Shown here: positions 27,287 to 36,754 of the stretch, one piece after another
Layout of the letters: every line of letters starts with the position of its first letter
Numbering within the stretch: position 1 is the stretch's first letter
Origin: Novosphingobium cyanobacteriorum
GTDB taxonomy: Bacteria > Pseudomonadota > Alphaproteobacteria > Sphingomonadales > Sphingomonadaceae
Length of the DNA stretch: 64,000 nt
Direction of reading: 5' to 3'
Assembly (NCBI RefSeq): GCF_029436685.1
Contig: NZ_JAROCY010000011.1
Location: forward strand, 117,170-181,169
Made by a program: the position numbers and the translations under genes
The notes under the pieces: generated by a model
What the model saw: the letters and a program-made list of their open reading frames with translations, nothing else
The model's database searches: none
Told to the model about the DNA's origin: nothing

Positions 27287-30258
27287 GCGGCGGCCGGGAG
27301 AGACCGGGCGTCTATTCGATCGCGGCGCACCGCGGCTTTGCCGACGCATTGGTTGCGGGCCTGATCCCGCGGTATCGCGAAGACGGACTGGGGCTGGCGC
27401 GGCTGACCCTGCTGCTGCCAAGCCGCCGTGCCGTGCGCACGGTGACCGAGGCTTTCGTGCGCGCCTCTGGCGGCGGGCTGCTGCTGCCGCGCATGGCCGT
27501 GGTGGGAGACCTGGACCTCGACGAGACGCTGGGGCCGCTGCTCGATCCGATCGGCATGGGCGCCGACATTCCGGCGGCGGTGGACCCGATCGTGCGCCTG
27601 CTGCGCGTGGCCGAACTGCTGCGCGAGGAACTGGGAGATCAGGCACCGGGCGAGGCCGGGTTGCTGCGGCAGGCGCGCTCGCTGGTCGGATCAATGGACC
27701 GCATGGCGGTGGAAGGCGTTGCGCCCGAAGCCTTGCTTTCCATAGACATGCTTCCCGAACTTGCGGACCATTGGCAGGAATCGCTGCGCCTGTTCGCCCG
27801 CGTGCAGGCGCGCTGGCGGTTCGAACTTGAAGGTATGGGGCTGGTCGATGCGCCGGAGCGGCGCAACCGCCTTCTGGAACATGCGGCACGGCGCTGGCGG
27901 GAAAGCCCGCCGGCGCATCCGGTGGTGGCGGCGGGCGTGACCTCAGCCTCACCCGCGGTGGCGCGTCTGCTGCGCGTGGTGGCGGACCTGCCCAACGGCG
28001 GGGTGATCCTGCCCGATCTAGACCTGTCGCTGTCGGACGAAGTGTGGGAAGCGCTGGGTTGCGCCGGTGCGCCGCAGGAAGCCGGCGGCCCAGTGTTCGC
28101 CAAGGGCGATGTGGTGACGCACCCGCAGTATCACCTGAAGCTGCTGCTGAACCGCATGGGCATCCGGCGGGACGAAGTGGCGCCCTGGCACCGCGCCGGC
28201 CTCGCCGCTGCGTCGCCGGAGCGCAGCCGGGCGATTTCCAACCTGTTCCTGCCGCCAGAGGCGAGCACGGCGTGGGCAACCCTGCCTGCCGAACAGCGGC
28301 GGCTGGCAGGCGTGAGGCTGATGGAAACGGCGCATCCCGAGGAGGAGGCGCAGGCCATCGCAGTTCTGGTGCGCGAAGCGCTGTCCGTGCCGGAAAAGCG
28401 CGTGGCCGTGATCACGCCCGATCGCATCCTGGCGCAGCGGGTTGTCGCCAATCTGGCGCGCTGGAACGTGGCGGCGGATGACACCGCCGGTCGCCCGCTG
28501 TCGCAGACCCCGGCAGGGCGCCTGTTCCTGCAACTGGCGGAATGCTGGGCGGAACGCGCCGCGCCGGTGCCGCTGCTGGCGGTGCTGGGGCATCCGCTGG
28601 TGCGCAGTGGCGAAGGCCGTGCGCGCTGGCTGGAGCAGGTGCGCGCGCTCGATCTGGTGCTGCGCGGCCCCCGACCCGGCGCAGGGCTCGACGGGGTGCG
28701 CCATGCCGTGGAAGCCGCTGGCCGGGACTATCCGCGGCTTGGCCACTGGTGGGATGAGGCGAGCGGCCTGCTGGCCTCGCTGCTGGCGCTCGATGAACCG
28801 CTGCCGCTGGGCATGGCGCTGGCCTTGCTTTCGGAAACGGCGGAGGCGCTTTGCGGCACGGCGGTGTGGGCGCAGGCCGATGGCCGCTGCCTTGCCGCCT
28901 TCGTTGAACAGTGGAGCGAGGCGGCGGAGACCGTGATCCTGCCGGTGCCGCCAGCGGAACTGCCCGCGCTTTTGCGCGATGCGATGGACGAGATCGCGGT
29001 GCGCCCGGCCTATGGCGCGCATCCCCGCCTTGCCATCTACGGCCTGCTGGAAGCGCGGATGAGCCGCGCCGACCTGGTGATCTGTGGCGGGCTGACCGAA
29101 GGATCATGGCCCGGCAGTCCGGCGCCCGATCCGCTGCTGGCGCCGCCGATCCTGCGCGCGCTGGGCATTCCCGGTGCGGATTTCCGCATCGGCCTTTCCG
29201 CGCACGATCTGGCCGCCGCGCTGGGGGCGCCCGAAGTGGTGCTGAGCCACGCCAACCGCGACAGCAGCGGGCCGGCGATCCCTTCGCGCTTCCTGCTGCG
29301 TATTCGCGCCATGCTGGGCGACAACGTGCGCGATGAGGCTGACGCGGTGCGTTATGCCCGCGCGCTCGACGATGCGCCGCCAGCGCCCCCCTATGCACGG
29401 CCCGAGCCGATGCCCTCGGCCGAGCAGCGGCAGGTGGACATTGCGGTTACCGCGCTCGACCGGCTGCGCGGCGATCCCTATCAGTTCTATGCACAGGCGA
29501 TCATCGGCCTGCGCGCGCTCGATCCGCTGGATGCGGACCCCACGCCTGCATGGCGCGGCACCGCGGTCCACGCCATCCTCGAAGCCTGGCACAAGGCGGG
29601 CGCACCGCCGGGTGAGCTGGTGCCGCTGGCCGAGCGAGCGCTGGCGGAAATGAGCGCGCACCCCTTCATGCGGGCGTTGTGGCAGCCGAGGCTGGCGGCG
29701 GCGCTTTCGTGGATCGACAACGAGCAGCAGGAGCTGCTGGCCAAGGGGCGCGAAGTCGTCGCCTTCGAGGAACGCGGCGAAGCGCGGATCGACGGCGTTC
29801 GCATCCATGGCCGCGCCGACCGCATCGACCGCTGCGCCGATGGAACGCTGGCGATTGTCGACTACAAGACCGGCATGCCGCCATCGGGCAGCATGGTGGA
29901 GCAGGGCTTTGCGCTGCAGCTCGGTCTGATCGGGCTGATCGCGACTGAGAGGGGGTTCAAAGGGGTTGAAGGCACCCCTAACGCCTTTGAGTACTGGTCA
30001 TTGGCGCGCAACAAGCAGGGCGGCTTCGGCTATCGCAGCGAGCCGGTGAAGGAGGGCCGAAAGCTAAGCGGACTGCCGCGCGAGGACTTCCTGCCCGAAA
30101 CGACACGCTTCCTGAAAGAGGCCATCGCCCGCTGGATACTGGGGAATGACCCGTTCACTGCGCGGCTGAATCCCGATCTGCCGGGCTATTCCGATTATGA
30201 CCAGCTGATGCGGCTGGATGAGTGGCAGGGCCGAGCCAGCCGGAGCGATGAGGCATGA
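27283..30258 (+). CDS. addB: Double-strand break repair protein AddB
   Basis: A 991-residue subunit of the AddAB helicase-nuclease, which processes double-strand breaks for RecA-dependent repair and degrades foreign linear DNA. The N-terminal half is the helicase-like domain with a degenerate P-loop region (TLLLPSRRAVRTV). The C-terminus carries the RecB-type nuclease: GTAVHAILE, then GRADRIDRCADGTLAIVDYKTG with the Asp-x(n)-Asp-Tyr-Lys core, and QGFALQLGLIGLIA. The length fits the alphaproteobacterial type, which lacks an obvious iron-sulfur cysteine set here. Overlaps both neighbours by four bases. Confidence 0.93.
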   Translation: MSGGRERPGVYSIAAHRGFADALVAGLIPRYREDGLGLARLTLLLPSRRAVRTVTEAFVRASGGGLLLPRMAVVGDLDLDETLGPLLDPIGMGADIPAAVDPIVRLLRVAELLREELGDQAPGEAGLLRQARSLVGSMDRMAVEGVAPEALLSIDMLPELADHWQESLRLFARVQARWRFELEGMGLVDAPERRNRLLEHAARRWRESPPAHPVVAAGVTSASPAVARLLRVVADLPNGGVILPDLDLSLSDEVWEALGCAGAPQEAGGPVFAKGDVVTHPQYHLKLLLNRMGIRRDEVAPWHRAGLAAASPERSRAISNLFLPPEASTAWATLPAEQRRLAGVRLMETAHPEEEAQAIAVLVREALSVPEKRVAVITPDRILAQRVVANLARWNVAADDTAGRPLSQTPAGRLFLQLAECWAERAAPVPLLAVLGHPLVRSGEGRARWLEQVRALDLVLRGPRPGAGLDGVRHAVEAAGRDYPRLGHWWDEASGLLASLLALDEPLPLGMALALLSETAEALCGTAVWAQADGRCLAAFVEQWSEAAETVILPVPPAELPALLRDAMDEIAVRPAYGAHPRLAIYGLLEARMSRADLVICGGLTEGSWPGSPAPDPLLAPPILRALGIPGADFRIGLSAHDLAAALGAPEVVLSHANRDSSGPAIPSRFLLRIRAMLGDNVRDEADAVRYARALDDAPPAPPYARPEPMPSAEQRQVDIAVTALDRLRGDPYQFYAQAIIGLRALDPLDADPTPAWRGTAVHAILEAWHKAGAPPGELVPLAERALAEMSAHPFMRALWQPRLAAALSWIDNEQQELLAKGREVVAFEERGEARIDGVRIHGRADRIDRCADGTLAIVDYKTGMPPSGSMVEQGFALQLGLIGLIATERGFKGVEGTPNAFEYWSLARNKQGGFGYRSEPVKEGRKLSGLPREDFLPETTRFLKEAIARWILGNDPFTARLNPDLPGYSDYDQLMRLDEWQGRASRSDEA

Positions 30259-33200
30259 GCGGCAAGGTTTTTCCTTTGCAGGACAACCAGATGCACGCGG
30301 TGCAGCCTGCGCGCACGGTGTGGCTTTCCGCCTCCGCAGGTACGGGCAAGACGCAGGTGCTGTCAGCCCGCGTGCTGCGCCTGCTGCTGCAGCCGGGGGT
30401 GGAACCCGAACAGCTGCTGTGCCTGACCTTCACCAAGGCCGGCGCGGCCGAGATGGCGACGCGCGTCAACGAAGTGCTCGCCAGCTGGGTGCGCATGGAC
30501 GACGTGCGCCTTGCCGCAGACTTGCGTGCAATCGGCGCGGCCTATGGCCCCGATGCGCTGGCGCGGGCGCGGAGCCGGTTTGCCGCCGTGCTCGATTGCC
30601 CGGGTGGGGGCCTGCGGATCGAGACGATCCACGCGTTTTCGCAATGGCTGCTCTCCGCCTTTCCGGTGGAGGCGGGGCTGCTGCCGGGTACGCGGGCGAT
30701 GGAGGATCGGGACCGTGACCTGCTGGTGCGGCAGGTGCTGGCCGACCTGCTGGTGCGCGCGGAAGAGACCGGGGATGAAAGCCTGCTCGACGCGCTGTCC
30801 GACCTGTCGCTGCGGATGAGCCAGGATGCGGTGGAGGCCTTCCTGCTGCGCTGCGCCGGCGCGCGGGACCTGTGGCTGGGGCGCGGCGCCTGGCAGCCGC
30901 CCCTGCGCCCCCGGATCAATCGGGTGCTGGGCCTGGACGCCGATGAGGACGGATCGAGCGTGGCCGCGCTGTGCGAAGACGCCGCCTTCGACAGTGCCTC
31001 CGTTCGCCGCTGCATGGAGGCCAATGCGCGCTGGGGCACGCAGACCGGCGTGGATGCGGCCAACATGATGGGCGACTGGCTTTCCGTGGCGGGGAAGGGC
31101 CGCCTGATCGGTCTGGACGAGTTCGCCAAGCTGTTCCTGACAGCCAAGGGCGAGCCGAAATCGGCCAAGAACCTGCTGAAGCACGATGCCGACTATGCCG
31201 AGTACCAGAACCGCGTGATCGCCTGCATCGAGACGGTGCGCGAGCGGCAGGCGCTGGTGCAGCTGGCCGAGACGCTCGACCCCGCGCTGTCGTTGGGTCG
31301 CCGCTTTGCCATCGCGTGGGACGAGGCCAAGACCCGCGAAGGCTTCATCGACTTTGACGATCAGATCCGCGCGGCGGCGAGCCTGCTGACCGAAAAGACC
31401 AGCGCCGAATGGATCCGCTTCAAGCTGGACCGGCGCTTTGACCATGTGCTGGTGGACGAGGCGCAGGATACGAACGAGGCGCAGTGGCGAATCGTGCTCG
31501 ACGGGTTGGTGAGCGACTTCTTCAGTGGCGAAGGGCAGCGGCCCGATGCCATGCGCACGCTGTTCGTGGTGGGGGACTACAAGCAGGCGATCTTCCGCTT
31601 CCAGGGCACCAGCCCGGAGAACTTCGACAAGGCGCGCGACAAGGTGGCGCGCCAGCTGTTCGCGCTGGCCGAAGCGACCAATGACGAGGCGCGTCGGCTG
31701 CTCGACCTCGGGCTCGGGCGATCCTATCGCACATCGCGCCCGATCCTCGATTTCGTCGACAGGGCGATCCACCACATCGGCGTGGCGCGGTTTGGCCTGA
31801 AGGATGCGCCGGAACCGCACAAGGGCGACGAGCGCGCCGGCACGGTGGCGCTGTGGCAGGTCGTCGGCCTGAAGGACGGTGAGGCCGAGGACGCCGAGGA
31901 TGGTGTGGGCGAGGGCGAGGAATCCTGGCTCTCCCGTCCTGACCGTACGCTGGCCGACCGCATCGCGCGGCAGGTGCGCGGCTGGATCGAGCGGGGCTTC
32001 CCGCTGGAAAAACACGGGCGCAATGCCGGGCCGGGCGACATCATGGTGCTGGTGCGCAAGCGCAAGGAGCTGGCCGGGCTGATCGTGGCGCGGCTGCATG
32101 CGCAGGGCGTGCCGGTGGCGGGCGTGGACCGTCTGCGGCTGGGCGCGCCATTGGCGGTGAAAGACCTGATGGCGGCGCTGCGGTTCTGCGCGCAGCCGCT
32201 GGACGACCTGAACCTTGCCAACCTGCTGGTCTCGCCGCTGATCGGCTGGACGCAGGATGATCTGCTGCGCTTCGGATACCGGGCGAAGCGGGTGCGGCTG
32301 TGGGACCACCTGCGCGAGAGCGAGGGGCCCGAGACCTTTGCCACGATGGAGCGGCTGCGCGCGTTGCTGGCGCGCGCGGATTACGAGCCGCCGGCCTCGC
32401 TGCTGCACTGGATGCTGGTGGGGCCCTGGCAGGGCCGGCGCAGGCTGGTGGCGCGGCTGGGGCGCGAGGCGAACGACCCGATCGATGAACTGCTGAACGC
32501 CGCGATGGCCTATGCCGGGGGCAAGGTGCCCAGCCTTGTCGGCTTCCTGCAGTGGTTCGACGCGGGCGAGGGCGACATCAAGCGCGAGGCTGGCAAGAAC
32601 GAGGGGCTGGTGCGGGTGATGACCGTGCACGGTTCCAAGGGCCTGCAGGCGCCCATCGTGATCCTTGCCGATGCGGCGGACGATCCGGACAAGTCTCCGC
32701 CGCGCGGGCTGGAAGTGGTGGAGCACGTGCTGGACGAGAAGCGCGCGATTCCCCTGCCGCCGCTGAAGAAGGAAGAGCGCGCCGGGCCGGTCAAGGCGGC
32801 GGAGCTGCTGGCCTTGAAGGAAGAGCGCGAGGAGCACTGGCGCCTGCTGTATGTGGCGATGACCCGGGCGGAAGAGGCGCTGTTCATCGCCGGATCGCTG
32901 GGCAAGCGCCAGACCGAGCTGCCGCCGGACAGCTGGTATGCGCAGCTGGAGCCGCTGTTCGGCACCGAAGGCTGGACGGAGGACGCGCTGTGGGGCGGGC
33001 GCAAGCAATTGGGCGGGCCGCCGGTCCATTCAGGCCGCAAGGGCGAGGTGCAGGACGCCATGCCTGTTGTCCTGCCCGAGGTCTTGACCGCACCGATCGG
33101 ACCGGAACCGCGCCCGCCGCGCCCGCTGGCCCCATCGTCGCTGGGCGAGGAAGACGCGCCCGATCCCCCGGTGCGGCCGGGTCCGGGTGCCCTGCTGGCG

Positions 33201-33722
33201 GCGCGGCGCGGCACGCTGCTGCACAAGCTGATCGAACGTCTGCCGGAATTGCCGCCCGAACAGCGGCGCGAGGCTGCGCTGGTCTGGCTGGCGAAATCGG
33301 CAGTGGGCTTTGAACCGCAGGACCATGCGGCCATGGCCGATGCGGCAATCGCCGTGCTCGATCACCCCGGCTGGCAGGACGTGTTCGGGCCGGGTTCGCT
33401 GGCCGAAGTGCCGATTGCCGCGCTGGTGGGGGAGCGCATCGTTTCGGGCACCATCGACCGTCTGCTGGTCACGCCGGGGCTTATCCGCATCGTCGATTTC
33501 AAGACCGGCCGCCGCCCGCCGCGCGCGCTGGAGGATATCCCGGCGGCCTATATCCGCCAGATGGCGGCCTATGTCGCGGCGCTGCGGGTGATCCATCCCG
33601 GCGCCACGGTGGAGGCGGCGCTGCTCTATACCCACGCGCCGGAACTGTTCGTGCTGCCCGATGCGCTGCTCGCGGCGCAGAAGCTGGACCTTGCCCCCCG
33701 CGAGGAATCCTTTAGCGGCTGA
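30255..33722 (+). CDS. addA: Double-strand break repair helicase AddA
   Basis: The 1,155-residue motor and nuclease partner of AddB, a UvrD-like superfamily 1A helicase. Motif I SASAGTGKTQVL (about 26-37), QLLCLTFTKAGAAEM, motif II VLVDEAQDTNEAQWR, motif III VVGDYKQAIFRFQG, motif V VMTVHGSKGLQAPIV and motif VI LLYVAMTRAEEAL are all intact. The C-terminal PD-(D/E)XK nuclease has GTLLHKLIERLP, GTIDRLLVTPGLIRIVDFKTG (about 1060-1080) and YIRQMAAYVAAL. Start overlaps the addB stop by four bases. trxA follows after 61 bases, possibly from its own promoter. Confidence 0.95.
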   Translation: MSGKVFPLQDNQMHAVQPARTVWLSASAGTGKTQVLSARVLRLLLQPGVEPEQLLCLTFTKAGAAEMATRVNEVLASWVRMDDVRLAADLRAIGAAYGPDALARARSRFAAVLDCPGGGLRIETIHAFSQWLLSAFPVEAGLLPGTRAMEDRDRDLLVRQVLADLLVRAEETGDESLLDALSDLSLRMSQDAVEAFLLRCAGARDLWLGRGAWQPPLRPRINRVLGLDADEDGSSVAALCEDAAFDSASVRRCMEANARWGTQTGVDAANMMGDWLSVAGKGRLIGLDEFAKLFLTAKGEPKSAKNLLKHDADYAEYQNRVIACIETVRERQALVQLAETLDPALSLGRRFAIAWDEAKTREGFIDFDDQIRAAASLLTEKTSAEWIRFKLDRRFDHVLVDEAQDTNEAQWRIVLDGLVSDFFSGEGQRPDAMRTLFVVGDYKQAIFRFQGTSPENFDKARDKVARQLFALAEATNDEARRLLDLGLGRSYRTSRPILDFVDRAIHHIGVARFGLKDAPEPHKGDERAGTVALWQVVGLKDGEAEDAEDGVGEGEESWLSRPDRTLADRIARQVRGWIERGFPLEKHGRNAGPGDIMVLVRKRKELAGLIVARLHAQGVPVAGVDRLRLGAPLAVKDLMAALRFCAQPLDDLNLANLLVSPLIGWTQDDLLRFGYRAKRVRLWDHLRESEGPETFATMERLRALLARADYEPPASLLHWMLVGPWQGRRRLVARLGREANDPIDELLNAAMAYAGGKVPSLVGFLQWFDAGEGDIKREAGKNEGLVRVMTVHGSKGLQAPIVILADAADDPDKSPPRGLEVVEHVLDEKRAIPLPPLKKEERAGPVKAAELLALKEEREEHWRLLYVAMTRAEEALFIAGSLGKRQTELPPDSWYAQLEPLFGTEGWTEDALWGGRKQLGGPPVHSGRKGEVQDAMPVVLPEVLTAPIGPEPRPPRPLAPSSLGEEDAPDPPVRPGPGALLAARRGTLLHKLIERLPELPPEQRREAALVWLAKSAVGFEPQDHAAMADAAIAVLDHPGWQDVFGPGSLAEVPIAALVGERIVSGTIDRLLVTPGLIRIVDFKTGRRPPRALEDIPAAYIRQMAAYVAALRVIHPGATVEAALLYTHAPELFVLPDALLAAQKLDLAPREESFSG

Positions 33723-33783
33723 GCGCTTGCACCCGCCCGCGCCCTGCCTAGATTGCCATCCACACCTTCAGGAGTTGCATTCC

Positions 33784-34104
33784 ATGTCGACCAAAGCCGT
33801 CACCGACGCCACTTTCGAAACCGAGGTCCTGCAGGCGGGCAAGCCCGTGCTGGTGGATTTCTGGGCGGACTGGTGCGGCCCGTGCAAGATGATCGCGCCC
33901 GCGCTGGAAGAGATTTCCGAGGAACTGGCGGACAAGATCGACATCGTGAAGATGGACATCATGGAGAACACCGGCGTTCCCGGCGAGATCGGCGTGCAGT
34001 CCATCCCGCTGCTGGTGCTGTTCAAGGACGGCAAGGCGGTCGCGCAGAAGCTTGGCGCTGCGCCCAAGAGCCAGCTGAAGGGCTGGATCGAAAGCGTGAT
34101 CTGA
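33784..34104 (+). CDS. trxA: Thioredoxin
   Basis: Cytoplasmic dithiol reductant of 106 residues with the classical WCGPC active site in DFWADWCGPCKMIAPAL, the cis-Pro in VQSIPLLVLFKDG and the C-terminal GAAPKSQL helix. It supplies electrons to ribonucleotide reductase, methionine sulfoxide reductases and peroxiredoxins. The ATG at 33784 is preceded by AGGAG at a normal distance. It lies downstream of addA, as in many alphaproteobacteria. Confidence 0.96.
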   Translation: MSTKAVTDATFETEVLQAGKPVLVDFWADWCGPCKMIAPALEEISEELADKIDIVKMDIMENTGVPGEIGVQSIPLLVLFKDGKAVAQKLGAAPKSQLKGWIESVI

Positions 34105-34185
34105 CTATACGCCAAATGCCGGTTGGCAAGCTTCGGGCAGGGTGCAAGACATGGGTCTGCACCCTTGCTCCGGAGCCTGCCTGCC

Positions 34186-35808
34186 ATGCCGACCCCACTA
34201 TCCCGCCGGTTCGCCCTCCTGCTTGCGCCCGGCCTGATTGCCGCCGCGCCCATGGCCGCGCTGGCGGCCGACGATAGCGCCGCGATCGCGCGGATCATCG
34301 ACGAAGGCATGAACCGCAGCGAGGCGATGACCACCGCCTCCGCGCTGATGGACCGCATCGGCCCGCGCCTCACCAATTCCGAAAATCACCGCAAGGCGGA
34401 AGGCTGGGCGATAGACCTGCTGAAGCAGCGGGGCCTGGCCAATGTCCATGTCGAACCCTTCGACTTCGGCGTGGGCTGGAATCTCGACAGCTATTCAGTG
34501 GCGATGGTGACGCCTCGCGTGCTGCCGCTGACGGCCATCCCGGTCGCCTGGTCGCCGCCGACGGCCGGCACGCTGCAGGCGCCGGTGGTGATCGCGCCGA
34601 TGTCTCGCGAGGAGCACTTTGCCGAATGGAAGGGCAAGCTGGCGGGCAAGATCGTGCTGGTTTCGCTGCCCGGCCAGACCAGCGAGAGCAAGGACCCGGT
34701 TTTCCAGCGTTATACCGATGCCGAGATCGCCGAACTCGATACCTATACCAAGCCGGTGTTCGATCCCGATGCCCCGGCACAGCAGGTGAAGACCCGGCGC
34801 TTTCAGGGCAAGCTGGCCGCTTTCCTCAAGGCCGAGGGCGCGGTGGCGATGGTCAAGATGAGCTATCGTGACGGCAAGCTGGTGCACGGCGAAGGCTATG
34901 ACTTCCAGCCCGGCCAGACGCTGGCGCTGCCGGCCATCGAACTGGCGCAGGAGGACTATCGCCGGCTGGTGCGGCTGGCGAAGACCGGGGCCGCGCCGGA
35001 AATTGCGATCACCGTTGCCGCCCGCTTTGACGAAAGCAACCTGCGCGCCGAGAACGTGGTGGCCGAGATTCCGGGCAGCGATCCCAAGGCAGGCTATGTG
35101 ATGGCCGGCGCGCATTTCGACAGCTGGATCGCCGGCGATGGCGCAAGCGACAACGGCGCAGGCAGCGTGACCGTGCTGGAAGCGGCGCGGCTGATCGCGA
35201 AGCTGGGCATCAAGCCCAGGCGCACCATCCGTTTCGTGCTGTGGAGCGGGGAAGAGCAGGGCCTGCTGGGCAGCCGCGCCTATATCGATCAGCACCTGGC
35301 GACGCGGCCGGTTGATCCTTCGCTGAAGGGCATCGATTCCTACGTGGCGTGGCGCAATGCCTTTCCGATCACGCCCAAGGCGGAATACGGGCAGCTGAAG
35401 GCCTATTTCAACATGGACAACGGATCAGGCCGGTTCCGCGGCATCTACAGCGAAGGCAACCTGGGTGCGGAAAAGCTGCTGAAAGACTGGCTGAGCCCGT
35501 TCAACATGCTGGGCGCGGACAAGCTGGTGGTGAGCAAGACCAGCGGGACCGATCACGTCTTCATGCAGGCGATCGGCCTGCCGGGATACCAGTTCATCCA
35601 GGACCCGCTGGATTACGATACCCGGGTCCACCACACCAACCTCGACACGGTGGACCACATGCGCGCCGACGACATGCGGCAGGCGGCGGTGATCATGGCG
35701 GGGATGCTGTGGCAGGCGGCCAACAGCGACAAGGAACTGCCCCGCGCCGTGCTGCCCACGCAGCCCGCACCGACCGACCCGTTCAAGGTGAAGGACCCTT
35801 CGCAGTGA
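34186..35808 (+). CDS. Exported M28-family zinc metallopeptidase
   Basis: A 540-residue aminopeptidase/carboxypeptidase-like enzyme with a signal peptide (RRFALLLAPGLIAAAPMAALA, cleavage near residue 27). A protease-associated insert (about 125-260) precedes the M28 catalytic part, where the co-catalytic zinc ligands are visible: His in AGAHFDSWIAGDGASDNGAG, Asp in the same stretch, and Glu-Glu in WSGEEQGLLGSRAY; later His/Asp are in TSGTDHVFM and VHHTNLDT. Periplasmic peptide degradation is the probable role. The start MPTPLSRRF puts the signal peptide at the N-terminus; a longer frame from 34123 does not. Confidence 0.9.
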   Translation: MPTPLSRRFALLLAPGLIAAAPMAALAADDSAAIARIIDEGMNRSEAMTTASALMDRIGPRLTNSENHRKAEGWAIDLLKQRGLANVHVEPFDFGVGWNLDSYSVAMVTPRVLPLTAIPVAWSPPTAGTLQAPVVIAPMSREEHFAEWKGKLAGKIVLVSLPGQTSESKDPVFQRYTDAEIAELDTYTKPVFDPDAPAQQVKTRRFQGKLAAFLKAEGAVAMVKMSYRDGKLVHGEGYDFQPGQTLALPAIELAQEDYRRLVRLAKTGAAPEIAITVAARFDESNLRAENVVAEIPGSDPKAGYVMAGAHFDSWIAGDGASDNGAGSVTVLEAARLIAKLGIKPRRTIRFVLWSGEEQGLLGSRAYIDQHLATRPVDPSLKGIDSYVAWRNAFPITPKAEYGQLKAYFNMDNGSGRFRGIYSEGNLGAEKLLKDWLSPFNMLGADKLVVSKTSGTDHVFMQAIGLPGYQFIQDPLDYDTRVHHTNLDTVDHMRADDMRQAAVIMAGMLWQAANSDKELPRAVLPTQPAPTDPFKVKDPSQ

Positions 35809-35846
35809 GGATCACTGGGCGGTTGTGGTCGGCTCAGTTCCCCCAC

Positions 35847-35926
35847 ATCCGCTCACCCTGAGCTTTTCGAAGGGTGCCCGCGCTACGGTTGCGCGAGATT
35901 CTTCGACAAGCTCAGCATAAGCGGAT
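35847..35926. repeat. Extragenic inverted repeat with CTGAGC-TTCGAAG core
   Basis: The outer arms ATCCGCT and AGCGGAT enclose CCTGAGCTTTTCGAAGGGTG on the left and CTTCGACAAGCTCAG on the right, which are inverted copies of the same core. This core is a very common extragenic repeat in sphingomonads and other proteobacteria. It lies between two convergent genes (M28 peptidase and the IMPase-family gene), a usual location, and may serve as a bidirectional terminator. Wide distribution is general knowledge; only one copy is in the window. Confidence 0.75.
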
Positions 35927-35947
35927 CTTGGGCGGTCCGAGTCAGAT

Positions 35948-36754
35948 CTAGGCGCTCACGCGCTTCACAAACTCTTCGAAGAGTGAGGGTGAAGAGGCTG
36001 CAAACAGGCCTTTTTGCCCGTGCTGGTCGGTGCGATAGGGCGATCCGTCGGGCCGCGCAGCCATGCCGCCGGCCTCGTTGACGAAGAGTACGCCTGCGGC
36101 ATGGTCCCAGGGCAGGGTGCGTTCGAACACCGAGATGTCGTTCACGCCCAGGACGAGGCGCGGATACTGTTCGGCCGCGCAGCGCGGGATATCGACGAGA
36201 GAGTAGAAAGGCGCGATGCGGGCCTGTACCTGCGCGCGCTGCGCCGGATCGAGGAACACCGTGCTGATCGCGGCGATCGGCGGAGTCTGGCCGGTTGGCC
36301 GCGCCATGACGCGTTCGCCATTGACGAAGGCGCCCAGGCCCTTGTGCGCGATGCACAGGCGGTCCTGCAGCGGGTCATAGATCCAGCCCGACCGGATATC
36401 CCCGCCGTCGCTCAAGGACAGGATGATCCCGAAGGGCGGCTTGCCCGCGGCAAAGTTATTGGTGCCGTCCACGGGATCGATGATCCAGCACAGGCCATTG
36501 TCCAGCCGCGCGGACAGCGCGGGATCGGCGTGGACGGCTTCCTCGCCCACGATGGCAGCCTCCGGCAGGATCGCCGAAAGTCCTTCGGCCAGCAGGGCCT
36601 CGGCCTCAGTATCGGCAATGGTCACCATGTCGTTCGCCGCCTTGGCGATCACTTCATGGTCGGCCAGCGCCTGGTAACGCGGCAGGATGGCGGTTTCGGC
36701 CACCCGCCGCATCAGCGCGGCGATCTGGCGGTCGAGCGCGGAAAAGCTGGTCAT
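35948..36754 (-). CDS. Inositol monophosphatase family protein
   Basis: Mg-dependent, Li-sensitive-fold phosphatase of 268 residues. The metal-binding Glu is in IVGEEAVHAD, the WIIDPVDGTNNFA motif provides two Asp residues, and the second site is LPWDHAAGVLFVNEAGG. Candidate substrates are inositol 1-phosphate, histidinol phosphate or 3'-phosphoadenosine 5'-phosphate; the sequence does not decide between them. ATG 36754 overlaps the stop of the glutathione transferase gene by four bases (ATGA), so the two are coupled. Confidence 0.88.
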   Translation of the reverse strand: MTSFSALDRQIAALMRRVAETAILPRYQALADHEVIAKAANDMVTIADTEAEALLAEGLSAILPEAAIVGEEAVHADPALSARLDNGLCWIIDPVDGTNNFAAGKPPFGIILSLSDGGDIRSGWIYDPLQDRLCIAHKGLGAFVNGERVMARPTGQTPPIAAISTVFLDPAQRAQVQARIAPFYSLVDIPRCAAEQYPRLVLGVNDISVFERTLPWDHAAGVLFVNEAGGMAARPDGSPYRTDQHGQKGLFAASSPSLFEEFVKRVSA

